A DNA stretch of 64,000 bases from Leptospira mtsangambouensis (GCF_004770475.1 NZ_RQHK01000003.1:260154-324153); one strand, 5' to 3'; shown: positions 1 through 9,181, numbered from the stretch's first letter. The notes: a model not told the origin generated them from the sequence alone. Translations and numbers: made by a program.

Positions 1-1
1 C

Positions 2-649
2 GCTGCGCATATTCCGAGAGAAGAAGGACCACCTGTACTCTTGTTAGATGCCGGTGCCAATGTGGATTGTAAACCCGAATACTTAGCACAATTTGCGGTG
101 ATGGGTGAAATTTATTCCCGTGAACTTTTTGGAATCCAAAATCCTAAGGTTGGTATTCTTTCCAATGGGGAAGAAGACAAAAAAGGAAATACGGTTTCTG
201 TCAAAACCTTCGATCTTTTAAAAAAAATACCATTTAACTTTGTAGGAAACGTGGAAGGTCGTGATCTTTATGGTGGTGGCCGTGAAGTGGACGTTGTTGT
301 TTGTGATGGTTTTATAGGAAACATTGTTCTCAAAGCAACAGAAGGCCTTGCAAAATCTATTTTTAATGTTTTAAAAAATTCCATCAGACAATCCAGTCTT
401 GCACAAACTGGTGCCTTACTTTTAAAATCAACATTTAACGCTGTGAAAAAACGTTTAGACTATGCGGAATACGGTGGTGCTCTTCTACTCGGTGTAGAAG
501 GGATTTGTATGATTGGTCATGGTTCATCCAATGCATTGGCAGTTAAAAATGCAGTCAGAGTCATTTCAGAGTGCGCCAAACACGGAATCAACGATAGAAT
601 TCGGACAAGACTTAGTGAATACAAAACGATCCTTAGTGATTCGGTTTAA
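2..649 (+). CDS. plsX: Phosphate acyltransferase PlsX (5' end outside window)
   Basis: This is the C-terminal two thirds of PlsX, which makes acyl-phosphate from acyl-ACP for phospholipid synthesis. The open frame runs in from the left edge, so the start is not in the window. The visible part carries the PlsX signature [12 protein letters not shown] and, after it, the SNGEE, CDGFIGN and [10 protein letters not shown] segments typical of the family. An internal TTG at 41 is not a start because homology runs upstream of it. The neighbours fabG and, further on, acpP fit a fatty-acid and phospholipid gene group. The end is clean, with a TAA stop. Confidence 0.93.
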   Translation, partial: AAHIPREEGPPVLLLDAGANVDCKPEYLAQFAVMGEIYSRELFGIQNPKVGILSNGEEDKKGNTVSVKTFDLLKKIPFNFVGNVEGRDLYGGGREVDVVVCDGFIGNIVLKATEGLAKSIFNVLKNSIRQSSLAQTGALLLKSTFNAVKKRLDYAEYGGALLLGVEGICMIGHGSSNALAVKNAVRVISECAKHGINDRIRTRLSEYKTILSDSV

Positions 650-723
650 ATAGAAGGATTCATTTTAATAGATTTTAGATTTAAAAATGTTTTTAGGAAT
701 TAGAAAAAAAGAGGAAAAACCAA

Positions 724-1485
724 ATGATTAGTTTATCAGGAAAAACAGCCATCGTAACAGGTGGAGCAAGAGGAATTGGAAAAGCAACTTGTTTGAAACT
801 TGCTTCTCTTGGAGCCAATATCGTTGTAGCGGATATGAACCCAGAAGCAACGAATGCAACCGCTGAAGAATTAAAAGCCAAAGGTTATAAAGCAATCGCA
901 GTTGTAGCAAACGTTTCTGTTGAAGAAGATGCTCAAAAACTAATTGATTCTGCAAAAAAAGAATTTGGATCTGTTGATATCCTAGTGAACAACGCTGGGA
1001 TCACTCGTGACACTCTCCTTATGAGAATGAAAAAAGAGCAGTGGGATTCGGTCATCGCAGTAAACCTTACTGGAACTTATCTTTGTACACAAGCAGCCAT
1101 CAAAGTTATGATGAAACAAGAAAATGGTGGGTCCATCATCAACCTTTCATCTATCTCTGGTGAAAACGGAAATATTGGACAAACAAACTACTCTGCATCT
1201 AAAGCAGGAGTGATTGGTTTCACAAAAGCTGTGGCTCTTGAGATGGCATCTAGAAAGGTTCGTTGTAACGCAATCGCTCCAGGTTTTATTGCAACAGAAA
1301 TGACAGAAGCAATCCCTGAAAACATCAGACACGGTATGGTGCAAGCAATTCCACTCAAACGTGCTGGTCTTCCTGAAGACATCGCAAACGGAATCGCATT
1401 CCTTGCATCAGATGCATCTTCTTTTATCACAGGTCATATCCTTGATATCAATGGTGGTGGATTTTTACCAGGTGGCGGTCACTAA
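724..1485 (+). CDS. fabG: 3-oxoacyl-ACP reductase FabG
   Basis: A 253-aa short-chain dehydrogenase, the usual FabG length. It reduces 3-oxoacyl-ACP with NADPH in the elongation cycle. The Rossmann motif TGGARGIG lies at about residues 12-19, NNAG at 89-92, the catalytic Ser near 143 and the YxxxK pair at Y156 and K160. The C-terminus has the FabG-like GHxLxINGG pattern. The ATG at 724 follows a purine-rich GAGGAAAAA stretch. It lies 74 bp downstream of plsX in the same direction, and a strong terminator follows. The family has many paralogues, but the fatty-acid gene context favours FabG. Confidence 0.92.
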   Translation: MISLSGKTAIVTGGARGIGKATCLKLASLGANIVVADMNPEATNATAEELKAKGYKAIAVVANVSVEEDAQKLIDSAKKEFGSVDILVNNAGITRDTLLMRMKKEQWDSVIAVNLTGTYLCTQAAIKVMMKQENGGSIINLSSISGENGNIGQTNYSASKAGVIGFTKAVALEMASRKVRCNAIAPGFIATEMTEAIPENIRHGMVQAIPLKRAGLPEDIANGIAFLASDASSFITGHILDINGGGFLPGGGH

Positions 1486-1494
1486 GATTTAGGA

Positions 1495-1545
1495 CTTAAG
1501 ACTTTCATCAGTTTTCACTCTGGTTTATTGAAGACTGATCTTAAG
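1495..1545. other. Long imperfect hairpin downstream of fabG
   Basis: CTTAAGA (1495-1501) pairs with TCTTAAG (1539-1545), and TCAGTTTTC (1508-1516) pairs with GAAGACTGA (1530-1538) with one G-T wobble. The T-run after it is poor, so it is more likely a 3'-end stabilising structure than a terminator. The clear terminator is 35 bp further on. Confidence 0.5.
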
Positions 1546-1577
1546 TTTACCATCTTACCATCCTTTGGTGATAACAG

Positions 1578-1620
1578 ATCCCCTGATTTCGATACTTCGA
1601 GATGAGGGGATTTTTATTTT
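1578..1620 (+). terminator. Rho-independent terminator after fabG
   Basis: ATCCCCT (1578-1584) pairs with AGGGGAT (1605-1611). The stem continues inward after a single G-G mismatch (AT, one wobble, TCGA) to a TACT loop, and TTTTATTTT follows. The T-run reaches into the last codons of the convergent gene at 1614, so the element may serve transcripts from both sides. Confidence 0.85.
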
Positions 1621-2738
1621 CTTTTACCGAGTTTCGATTGGTAAGAGAAGGCTCTTGGGATTTCGATTGTGTAAACAATCCCTTCTGTTTCTTCTCCAAA
1701 AAAACCAGTTTCTTCCAATACGCTGAGTACTTCTGAAAGATTTTTTTTAGGGATCAGAATGTTGGCTGCCTCTCTTGCCGGTGTAAATGCGTTTTTTTCA
1801 TTTTGGGAATGAAGCAATTTATTGAGGGAGATTGTGGAACTGGAAACTCCCACTTTTCGTAGATTGGCTAGGCTTGATTCAATAGATTCCTCTTTGCAGT
1901 TGATGACAACATTTACCCCTTCAAAATAATTTCTATGACGAGCCGATTGTCTGAATTGATTGGATTTTTTTCTCCATTCCATATTTCCATATAACTGATC
2001 TAATGCGGAAATGATTTGGTCCATACTGGCTGCTTGTTTGGGTCCTTCCAAACTGACTTTTGTATTGAGTAAACCGCGGCCAATTGGGAATTCAAAAATA
2101 AATCCTCTGCCTGGTAAATCCAATCGACCCACCTCGATGATAAAGTCCATCGCATGTTCCGCATCCGATGAGTGGACAACCAATTTTAAAATTTCTTTTT
2201 CTTTTGGGATTGTGATTCTTAAAAGCCCCAACTGATCCCTTAATCCTGTCCCTGTTCCATAACTAATGGTAGGAACGGCCACACCGTTTTGTAAAATCAA
2301 ACGAGCAATGGGTTCTGCTGACCCGCGAGGTAAAATACAAAAAATTCCAGTGAGTCCTGAAAAACCAACAGTTTTGGTTTTTTCTTCTGTTGTGACAATG
2401 TAGTCGGTTGGGAGAGGACTGTGGAATTCAATCGTCTCTGAATACACACTGCCGTGGCCTGGAATGTTTAGTTCGGCCGCATCTCGGAAAAGAGAAAGTA
2501 AAAAGTTTTCAGCAGAGGCCTCACAGGAAACTTCAAAGATCGTAACAGGTGTATCAATGATAGAATGATTTTGATAAAAATCAAAAAGAAGCCAACCTCG
2601 TTTGGCAAGGACTGGATACCTTCCTGGTTCCATATGGAAATAGTGGATATTATTTCGTTTTAAGGCCGAAACAACAAGGTCGGTTAAATCTCTATGAACG
2701 ATTGCAGTGATTCGTATCGCTTTTTGTTTAAAATGCAT
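1614..2738 (-). CDS. PII-like regulatory protein paired with a DUF1538 transporter
   Basis: A 374-aa soluble protein. It contains two spaced repeats with the PII-like pattern of a beta strand followed by a LxxPGxG segment (about residues 90-96 and 205-212), each in a context like the C-terminal half of PII. GTGTGLRDQLGLL lies between them. It starts one base after the stop of the DUF1538 gene, so the two are almost surely co-transcribed. PII-like partners next to DUF1538 genes are a known arrangement, and a role in gating or sensing for that transporter is inferred. I see no T-loop Tyr motif to argue for classical GlnB. The ligand is unknown. Confidence 0.6.
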   Translation of the reverse strand: MHFKQKAIRITAIVHRDLTDLVVSALKRNNIHYFHMEPGRYPVLAKRGWLLFDFYQNHSIIDTPVTIFEVSCEASAENFLLSLFRDAAELNIPGHGSVYSETIEFHSPLPTDYIVTTEEKTKTVGFSGLTGIFCILPRGSAEPIARLILQNGVAVPTISYGTGTGLRDQLGLLRITIPKEKEILKLVVHSSDAEHAMDFIIEVGRLDLPGRGFIFEFPIGRGLLNTKVSLEGPKQAASMDQIISALDQLYGNMEWRKKSNQFRQSARHRNYFEGVNVVINCKEESIESSLANLRKVGVSSSTISLNKLLHSQNEKNAFTPAREAANILIPKKNLSEVLSVLEETGFFGEETEGIVYTIEIPRAFSYQSKLGKRK

Positions 2739-2739
2739 T

Positions 2740-4644
2740 TTATTTCTCTTTTAGTTCCGAATCACGTAACGAAAGTTTGCGGGAGTTCTCAACAAACATA
2801 CCCATAATCAAAACAGATAAGATCGGAAAAGCAGAAGCTGCGGCTAAAATTCCAAATCCATCGACAGTTCCCATTTGGTTGCCGATCCCAAGTCCCATGG
2901 CGATGATCAGTGGAACAGTGATGGGGCCTGTGGTTACTCCGGCGCTATCCCATGCTATATCAATAAATTCTGATTTGCTAAATGTATTTAAAAAAAGAAG
3001 TAAAAGATAAATGGGAACAACAATCCAAACCAAAGGGATTTCTAATAAAATTTTTAACATACCGAGGAGAGTTCCAAGTCCCACTCCAACCGCCACAGAT
3101 TGAATTAATAATGATTTTCGAAATGTACCAACAGTTGTTTCTTCTACCGTGTTTCCTAAGGCAGATAATGCTGGTTCGGCGAGTGTGGCACTATATCCTA
3201 AAAAGAAAGCAAATACAAGAACTACTAAGTAACCTAATAAATTGTCTTCTTTCCCAAAAATTGGTCCATGGATGGGAACATATTCATACACTTTGTTTTT
3301 TTGATTCCAGTTTTCTTCATGGTATGGGATTCCTGTGTAGGACTTTCTTTCTTTTAGATAAAAGAATTTTTCTTCCTTTCCATCTTCATTGACTGCTTTC
3401 AAAACAGATTTTGGGTTAAAGTTAGGAATAAATTTTGTAGAGTCAATGAGTTCAATGGAACGAAACGTGGAGGGAAGTTTTCCACCTACTTGGTCCCCCA
3501 GTTTATTTAATCCGAAGATGATTCCAAAGTTAAAAATGCTAAGGCCAATGATAGAAAATCCAATCCCCAAAAATACTTCTTCGGGGTAGGATATTTTTTC
3601 TTTAAGAATTAATCCCAAAAACAAAAGTAAAAAAATCGATAAAGGTAAAATGGCCCGAATTGCTAATTCGAAAGCATCAAAAATATTTTCTTTTGCCTTT
3701 TTGAAAAATTCAGGTGGGCTAATTTTTTTTGGCAATGATACTTCTTTTGTGAAAGGGACTTTGTATGAATCACCAAGCAGCAGTTTGGCTTCTTCCAATT
3801 TGATTCCTTGTTTAAAAAAAACTTCTTCCGACATTGGTTTGGGTAGTTTTCCAGAAAAATACATTCCAACTAAAAACACAGAGAGGATGGGAAAAAGAGA
3901 AGCAAGGGTCACGACTCCATAAGCACTACTTTGGTCATTTTTTTCTGCTACTTTGGAAATCCCAATCCCCAGTGCCACAACCAGGGGGACAGTGACCGGT
4001 CCCGTTGTCACAGCTCCCGAATCCCAAGCAAGGCCAGATATAAATTTTAAATTTTCATCAAAGTATGCATATATACTTACACCTAACAGAATCACTATGG
4101 TTGGCACAAGGATTCGCATTAAGGAAAATCCAAATAAAAATCGTAACATCCCAAAGACAACGGAGATCCCAACACCTATGGCAATAGAAAGGTAAAGAAA
4201 AAAAGACCCTTCGTTTAACAAAAAATACAGTAGGGGAGCATCCCAAGGCGCCACCTTACTCCCGCAGGCGCGAAGGATGGCGATGGCTGGCTCTGCCAGG
4301 GTGGCACCAACTCCCATCAATATGGAAAACAGAATGATGCTAAAAATTCCTAATTTCTGCGGAAGGCGAAGTCCCAATGCCTCACCCAAGGGCATAAGGC
4401 CCAAAAACAGTCCTTCCAAAAAGAAAGCCAAACCAAGAACTACTGCAGAGATTCCTAAGGCAATGAGACCTGCTTCTTTGATGGGAATTCGCAAAATGAA
4501 TAATTGAAAGAGAGCAAGATACAGAACAATCCAGATGACGGCTTTGATTTGGTCCCAAATTTTTTTTTGAAAGTAGGGGAGGATTAAGGTAATGGTCTCA
4601 CGAAACCCAATGTGGATGGATTCTTCTTTTTCGTTCCTTGCCAT
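2740..4644 (-). CDS. DUF1538 family polytopic membrane protein (tandem domains)
   Basis: A 634-aa inner-membrane protein made of two homologous halves. The hallmark repeats occur twice: GATLAEPAI near residue 112 matches SATLAEPAL in the second half, and AWDSGAVTTGPVTVPLV near 208 matches AWDSAGVTTGPITVPLI near 578. Each half has about six hydrophobic segments. A hydrophilic stretch at about residues 270-320 and another at about 410-460 break up the bundle. The family is annotated as putative transporters with unknown substrate. The gene heads a two-gene unit with the PII-like protein directly downstream. Confidence 0.85.
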   Translation of the reverse strand: MARNEKEESIHIGFRETITLILPYFQKKIWDQIKAVIWIVLYLALFQLFILRIPIKEAGLIALGISAVVLGLAFFLEGLFLGLMPLGEALGLRLPQKLGIFSIILFSILMGVGATLAEPAIAILRACGSKVAPWDAPLLYFLLNEGSFFLYLSIAIGVGISVVFGMLRFLFGFSLMRILVPTIVILLGVSIYAYFDENLKFISGLAWDSGAVTTGPVTVPLVVALGIGISKVAEKNDQSSAYGVVTLASLFPILSVFLVGMYFSGKLPKPMSEEVFFKQGIKLEEAKLLLGDSYKVPFTKEVSLPKKISPPEFFKKAKENIFDAFELAIRAILPLSIFLLLFLGLILKEKISYPEEVFLGIGFSIIGLSIFNFGIIFGLNKLGDQVGGKLPSTFRSIELIDSTKFIPNFNPKSVLKAVNEDGKEEKFFYLKERKSYTGIPYHEENWNQKNKVYEYVPIHGPIFGKEDNLLGYLVVLVFAFFLGYSATLAEPALSALGNTVEETTVGTFRKSLLIQSVAVGVGLGTLLGMLKILLEIPLVWIVVPIYLLLLFLNTFSKSEFIDIAWDSAGVTTGPITVPLIIAMGLGIGNQMGTVDGFGILAAASAFPILSVLIMGMFVENSRKLSLRDSELKEK

Positions 4645-4743
4645 AAATACAAACTGACTAGGAAAAACTTTCTTGGAAAGGGAATTTCTAAAAGAATGTC
4701 TCCCTACTTTCGCAGGGAGACGAAGTGTAAACTGGGAAAGAGA

Positions 4744-6237
4744 TTAGTACTTATAAGCCTTATCTTCTTGGATGAATTTTTTTGTAGTCGTTGCCGTGAG
4801 ATTTACAACAGGGCGAACCACATGGGTTGGTTCATTGTACCAAAGGAAAGTTGATACATTGGAAGTATCCGTTCTCCATTTGAAGTCAGTTGGCACTTGG
4901 TTGACGGAATTTGTTCCATGTCCCGCTACTAGTGCCGTCCATTCCACGAGAGATCCATCATAATAGACTGTTGGGTATCCAAGGATATTCAACGAGGCAA
5001 ATCCATTGACTTGGGCTTCAAAGTTTGTACGGCATTGGCTGACAATTGTGGTACCTGGTGAGTAAACAGCTCTTGTTGTATCAAACAATGTTTTGATGGC
5101 TGCTTTGTCTAAGAATTCATATCCATCCGCATTGTCTTTGAGTAGGTCGGCCCATGGAAATGTTTTGGAAGATTTGATATTCCCTTCGAAAGGAACAAAT
5201 GTTTGGTTCCCTGCACTGGCAGAAGGAGCACCTGATGATTGAAAGGAAGTTGTGATGTAGGCTTGGTTTCCTGGGTTTGTTAGAAGTGCATTTCGTGCTA
5301 CATTTAAACCATCCGCTGTCCCATTGTATTGTGTGGCTGGCCTTGCATCGATAATCTGCTGTTTGGCGGTAAGGCCAGGAAGATTTGCAGTGCCCCCAGA
5401 TTTTGCGATCTCATAAATATCTTCCAATCCAAGGGTAAGCACAGTATTATCAACTCGTAGTTGTTTCACTGAAAATCCTGCATTCCTTTCTAAGTTGATT
5501 CCTGACCGACTTGCAGAAAGCGGAATCCCTGCACCAGTTGCTTTTTTGTTCAGGTTTCCATTGAGAATTGCCAAGTTTTTGATATCGGCTCCCCAATAAC
5601 GTAACCAATATACGGCTCTTGTTACATCTTGTACGGCTCCGGCGCCCACTGCTTTTGCTGGATAAGCTCCTGCGGAGATTCCATTCCCTGTACCAACGGT
5701 AAAAACAACTAAGTCTTTAGAGAGATTGATTCCAAAAGTTTTTAGCCAATCATCGACAAACTGTCCATTGGCTTGGTAACGAACGGAATTGGAGAATAAG
5801 CCCGTGTCTCTTGTTTGATTGAAACGGAATCCTCCACTCGGTAAATCGACAGTTTTATAATCATCTAATAGGTATACGTAGACACCTTGGCTTGGATTTT
5901 CTGCAATGTAGGGGGAAGCAGCACCTCCCGCTACACGGTCAGCTGCATCTGTTTGTAAGATGATGAGGTTTCCTGTGATGTGGCTTGGTTTGTTTGTTTG
6001 CCAATTGTTTACAAATCGAGCCAAAGTTTGCGGAGTGATGAGTCCCCAATTGTTTTGGTTGTAGTCCGCTGCCGATTCGTTCGCTAAATCAGTGGCCGTA
6101 TTCACTTTCACTTGGTTTGCGGCAAAGAGAAGTAGGCCCGCGAGTAGTGTGTTATTGTCTTCTTTCTTTTCTGCACAAGATATCGAGAAGGAAAGTAGGA
6201 GGAAAGTGGTGAATGAATGGATCCATTTTTGAGTCAT
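4744..6237 (-). CDS. Rhodanese-like lipoprotein (paralogue 1, catalytic Cys present)
   Basis: A 497-aa lipoprotein with a signal peptide ending SISC, so the acylated Cys is residue 21. Its sequence resembles a two-domain sulfurtransferase. The first domain shows WLRYWGADIKNLAILNGNL at about 211-229. The second shows IIDARP at 295-300, then a loop CRTNFEAQ starting at Cys402, then LGYPTVYYDGSLVEW, which matches the rhodanese end YDGSxxEW. A conserved N-terminal block (DYNQNNWGLIT, 59-69) and the C-terminal EDKAY are shared with two other genes in the window at 26059 and 28913. Its RBS AGGAG precedes the ATG. It stands alone, between a DUF1538 operon and acpP. The substrate is unknown; sulfur or selenium transfer in the envelope is possible. 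Confidence 0.72.
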   Translation of the reverse strand: MTQKWIHSFTTFLLLSFSISCAEKKEDNNTLLAGLLLFAANQVKVNTATDLANESAADYNQNNWGLITPQTLARFVNNWQTNKPSHITGNLIILQTDAADRVAGGAASPYIAENPSQGVYVYLLDDYKTVDLPSGGFRFNQTRDTGLFSNSVRYQANGQFVDDWLKTFGINLSKDLVVFTVGTGNGISAGAYPAKAVGAGAVQDVTRAVYWLRYWGADIKNLAILNGNLNKKATGAGIPLSASRSGINLERNAGFSVKQLRVDNTVLTLGLEDIYEIAKSGGTANLPGLTAKQQIIDARPATQYNGTADGLNVARNALLTNPGNQAYITTSFQSSGAPSASAGNQTFVPFEGNIKSSKTFPWADLLKDNADGYEFLDKAAIKTLFDTTRAVYSPGTTIVSQCRTNFEAQVNGFASLNILGYPTVYYDGSLVEWTALVAGHGTNSVNQVPTDFKWRTDTSNVSTFLWYNEPTHVVRPVVNLTATTTKKFIQEDKAYKY

Positions 6238-6614
6238 GGAATTCTCCTTTATTTATTTTCTTGGGATTGTTTTCGTAAATAGAAGGGATTGGGGGAAGTC
6301 AATTCCGCTATAACAGAAAGTAAATCTGTTAAAATGGAACAAAGCATTGGAAATCAGGTCAGGATTTTGGAATTGGCATGGTCCTTTGGGGTGTGGACTG
6401 GGTTTTCTGAACAAATCGAAGGAAATTTCTTTAGATTAATTTACGTTAGGTGATGTTAGAATGATGTCAAAGGTTTCAAGAGGAAAATAATCTATTTAGA
6501 CTTGCCAAAAATTCCGACAATTTCATTTTAAAAAAACGCTAGGCGTACATATATACCTGGCGGAAAACGATTTAACACTTGCCCCACTGTTCACAGTGGC
6601 CTGGAGGATATAAA
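6238..6614. other. Intergenic region with divergent promoters for the lipoprotein and acpP
   Basis: This 377-bp stretch separates the divergent rhodanese-like lipoprotein and acpP. I see no convincing gene. It is AT-rich and contains an imperfect inverted repeat CGCTAGG / CCTGGCG (6538-6563, one G-T pair) and the palindrome before the acpP RBS described separately. A TTGCCA near 6504 could be a weak -35 element for acpP, but no good -10 accompanies it. Confidence 0.4.
6584..6599. promoter_or_regulatory. Palindrome directly before the acpP ribosome-binding site
   Basis: CCACTGT and ACAGTGG (6584-6590 and 6593-6599) form a perfect 7-bp inverted repeat around TC. It ends four bases before the Shine-Dalgarno GGAGG at 6603-6607. 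It could be an operator or an mRNA hairpin that tunes acpP translation. Confidence 0.5.
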
Positions 6615-6848
6615 ATGGCAGATTTCGAAAAAATTAAGTCAATCATCGTAGAACAACTTGGTGTTGATGAGTCAGAAGTTACACCTGAAGCTCACTTCAT
6701 CAATGATCTTGGTGCTGACTCTCTTGATACAGTTGAGCTAGTAATGGCTCTTGAAGAAGAGTTTGGTGTGGAAATTTCTGACGAAGACGCAGAAAAAATC
6801 CAAACCGTAGGCGATGTAATTAAATTCATCGATAAACTTAAGGGGTAA
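6615..6848 (+). CDS. acpP: Acyl carrier protein
   Basis: A 77-aa acidic acyl carrier protein. Ser37 in [13 protein letters not shown] is the site for the 4'-phosphopantetheine arm that carries growing acyl chains. The ATG at 6615 is chosen because GGAGG stands 7 bp upstream and the protein starts MADFEKIKS; a longer reading from 6579 would add residues unlike any ACP. rnc follows after a perfect hairpin, as acpP and rnc are close neighbours in many bacteria. Confidence 0.97.
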   Translation: MADFEKIKSIIVEQLGVDESEVTPEAHFINDLGADSLDTVELVMALEEEFGVEISDEDAEKIQTVGDVIKFIDKLKG

Positions 6849-6863
6849 TTCCCAATCCAAAAA

Positions 6864-6890
6864 CCGGGTTCCCCGAATAGAGGAACCCGG
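6864..6890 (+). terminator. Hairpin between acpP and rnc (attenuator or processing site)
   Basis: CCGGGTTCC (6864-6872) and GGAACCCGG (6882-6890) form a perfect 9-bp stem with a 9-base loop. Only ATCTTTG follows, so this is a weak intrinsic terminator at best. It sits 13 bases before the rnc start and could lower read-through from the strongly expressed acpP gene, or be an RNase III target. Confidence 0.6.
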
Positions 6891-6902
6891 ATCTTTGAAC
6901 CC

Positions 6903-7631
6903 TTGTCCGACTCGATTCGTATCAAACTCCCACCTGAAAGAATTTCCTCTCTTAAAGAACTCCAAGTTTTAACAAAGACCCAATTTAAGGATATTTCTCT
7001 TCTCCACCTAGCATTTGTTCACAGGTCATTCGCAAACGAAGACTCAGATCGTTATTTATCTGACAATGAACGTTTGGAGTTCCTTGGTGACTCGGTCCTC
7101 GGAATCCTCGCTGCCGAATTTTTATATCGATCCTTACCCAAAGGTAAAGAAGGGAAACTTGCTAAACTAAAAAGCAAAATGGTTTCTGCGCCCGCCATTG
7201 CGAAATTAGCGCGTGTGTACAGGTTCCCTGAGTATTTACTCCTCGGCAAAGGCGAAAGGGACAAAGGGGAAGCCAATGCCAATTTACAAGCAGACTGTTT
7301 TGAAGCTTTCCTTGGTGCTTTGTATTTGGACCAAGGATTAGAAAGTTGTCGCAAGTTCCTCACTCCTCATTTCCAAACGATGGAAAAGGCAGTGGAAGAT
7401 GCCGAAGAAACAAAAGATTATAAAACCATTTTGCAGGAATTTTGCCAAAAGAAATGGAAAAAATTACCTGAATATTCTGTTATGAAAGAAGAGGGTCCTG
7501 ACCACGATAAAGAGTTCCTCGTTTCTGTTGTTTGCGATAAAAATTTCCAAACAAATGGGGAAGGAAAAAACAAACGTCGGGCAGAACAGATGGCAGCTAA
7601 AGCGGCCTTACGTTTTTTAAAAATACTATGA
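6903..7631 (+). CDS. rnc: Ribonuclease III
   Basis: A 242-aa RNase III that cuts double-stranded RNA during rRNA maturation and mRNA control. The catalytic signature NERLEFLGDSVL lies at about residues 55-66, and the second acidic site is in the ADCFEAFLGALYLDQG segment. A dsRNA-binding domain fills about 165-240 (DYKTILQEF to the RRAEQMAAKAAL end). The start is a TTG at 6903, giving an N-terminus of normal length. Its stop overlaps the next gene by ATGA. Confidence 0.95.
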   Translation: MSDSIRIKLPPERISSLKELQVLTKTQFKDISLLHLAFVHRSFANEDSDRYLSDNERLEFLGDSVLGILAAEFLYRSLPKGKEGKLAKLKSKMVSAPAIAKLARVYRFPEYLLLGKGERDKGEANANLQADCFEAFLGALYLDQGLESCRKFLTPHFQTMEKAVEDAEETKDYKTILQEFCQKKWKKLPEYSVMKEEGPDHDKEFLVSVVCDKNFQTNGEGKNKRRAEQMAAKAALRFLKIL

Positions 7632-8092
7632 TCGATTTTTTATTAAAATCCAAATCGATGAGAGTTCGGGTTGCCGCTCTCATCCAAGACCCCAAGGGTA
7701 AAATTTTGCTTGTACAACAGCAAAAAAAACAGTCGGGGTATTGGTTACTTCCCGGTGGTGGGATTGAATTTGGTGAGTCGGGAGAAGAAGCACTCAAACG
7801 AGAACTGAATGAAGAATTGTCTCTGGAAGTGAGTAAAATGGATTTTTTATTTCTAAATGAATCCATCGATCCAAATAAAAAACGTCATCTCATTCAAATT
7901 GTTTTTTTAACCAAGGTCAAAGATCTGTTACCCGTTCTCAATCCGAAAGAAAAAGCAATTTCTGGGTTTGGATATTTTACTACCAAAGAAATTTTGTCTA
8001 TGGACATTCGTCCCGATATAAAACATTACTTCCGGGCAAAAACAACAAATAAACCTAGATATATTTCCAGCCCATGGGTGAATGAACCATGA
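7628..8092 (+). CDS. NUDIX hydrolase
   Basis: A 154-aa NUDIX-fold hydrolase. The Nudix box is readable as GGGIEFGESGEEALKRELNE followed by E, with the REL-x-EE metal-binding core; the usual Gly near the end of the box is replaced, which is common. The substrate (nucleotide sugar, NTP or other) cannot be read from the sequence. It overlaps rnc and aroB by four bases each, so the three are translationally coupled. Confidence 0.88.
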   Translation: MIDFLLKSKSMRVRVAALIQDPKGKILLVQQQKKQSGYWLLPGGGIEFGESGEEALKRELNEELSLEVSKMDFLFLNESIDPNKKRHLIQIVFLTKVKDLLPVLNPKEKAISGFGYFTTKEILSMDIRPDIKHYFRAKTTNKPRYISSPWVNEP

Positions 8093-9180
8093 AGTTGTCA
8101 GAACGTGAAATTATTGGACAGGGATTTCGTTACCCAATTGAGTTACACGAAGACTTCCAAGGCCTCACTGAAAAATTAAATTCACTTCCCAAGGTTTCAA
8201 AAATCTATGTGCTCACGAGCCGAGAAATAGCGGGAATTTATGAAAAATACATTACCAAAGAATTAAAGTCCTTAAACTTCCCATTTTCCTTTATTTATCT
8301 AAAACCTGGTGAAAAAAATAAACATATCGATCGGGTAAAAAAAGTCTACAACCAACTCATTGAAACGGATGCAGATAGAAGAGCTGTTGTCATCGCCTTT
8401 GGTGGTGGAGTGGTAGGTGACTTCGCGGGTTTCATTGCTGCTACCTACCAAAGAGGCGTACGTTTTGTACAGGTTCCGACAACACTACTAGCTTGTGTTG
8501 ATTCCTCAGTAGGGGGAAAGGTTGCCGTAAATGTTGATTCCGGTAAAAATATGGTTGGAGCGTTTTACCAACCAGAGTTTGTTTTTGCTCCCCTCTTTAC
8601 ACTTTCCACTCTCCCAGATAAAGAATGGAGTTGTGGTTTGGCAGAAATCGCAAAACACGCATTTCTCGATGGTGGAGATTTTTTAGAAAAAATATCCAAT
8701 TCAATACGTTCAGAATACTCTGCAGATTCACCAATTCTTCGTTATGCGATAGAGGAGTCTGTGCGAGTTAAATCCGGGATTGTTGGCCAAGATGAAAAAG
8801 AATCAGGTCTTCGTGCGGTCCTAAATTTAGGGCATACAACTGGTCATGCCATTGAATCGTTAACCCAATACAAAAAATATTCTCACGGGGAAGCGGTTTC
8901 TGTGGGCCTTGTGACTGCTCTATTGTTATCGAAAGAATTGGTTGGATTTTCAGAATCAAATTTTCAAAAGGCTATCACCCTTATGAAAAAACTGGAACTT
9001 CCCACTCGTTTGGAAGAAAAACCGGAAGAAATCTTAAAACATATGGAACATGATAAAAAAAAGGAAGGTAGTTCCTTAAAATTTGTTCTCTTAGAGGATT
9101 TTGGAAAACCAAAATTTGGTGTTCCTGTAGAAAGAAAGATGATCCTCGAAATTTTAAAACGCCAAAAAGGAAAACTATAG
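8089..9180 (+). CDS. aroB: 3-dehydroquinate synthase
   Basis: A 363-aa AroB, which converts DAHP to 3-dehydroquinate in the shikimate pathway using NAD and a metal. The NAD-binding GGGVVGD is at 105-111, followed by PTTLLACVDSSVGGK. Metal and catalytic residues are visible in GLAEIAKHA (about 183-191) and LNLGHTTGHAIE. Length is normal. The start overlaps the NUDIX stop by ATGA, and the MscS gene begins one base after the stop. Confidence 0.95.
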   Translation: MKLSEREIIGQGFRYPIELHEDFQGLTEKLNSLPKVSKIYVLTSREIAGIYEKYITKELKSLNFPFSFIYLKPGEKNKHIDRVKKVYNQLIETDADRRAVVIAFGGGVVGDFAGFIAATYQRGVRFVQVPTTLLACVDSSVGGKVAVNVDSGKNMVGAFYQPEFVFAPLFTLSTLPDKEWSCGLAEIAKHAFLDGGDFLEKISNSIRSEYSADSPILRYAIEESVRVKSGIVGQDEKESGLRAVLNLGHTTGHAIESLTQYKKYSHGEAVSVGLVTALLLSKELVGFSESNFQKAITLMKKLELPTRLEEKPEEILKHMEHDKKKEGSSLKFVLLEDFGKPKFGVPVERKMILEILKRQKGKL

Positions 9181-9181
9181 A

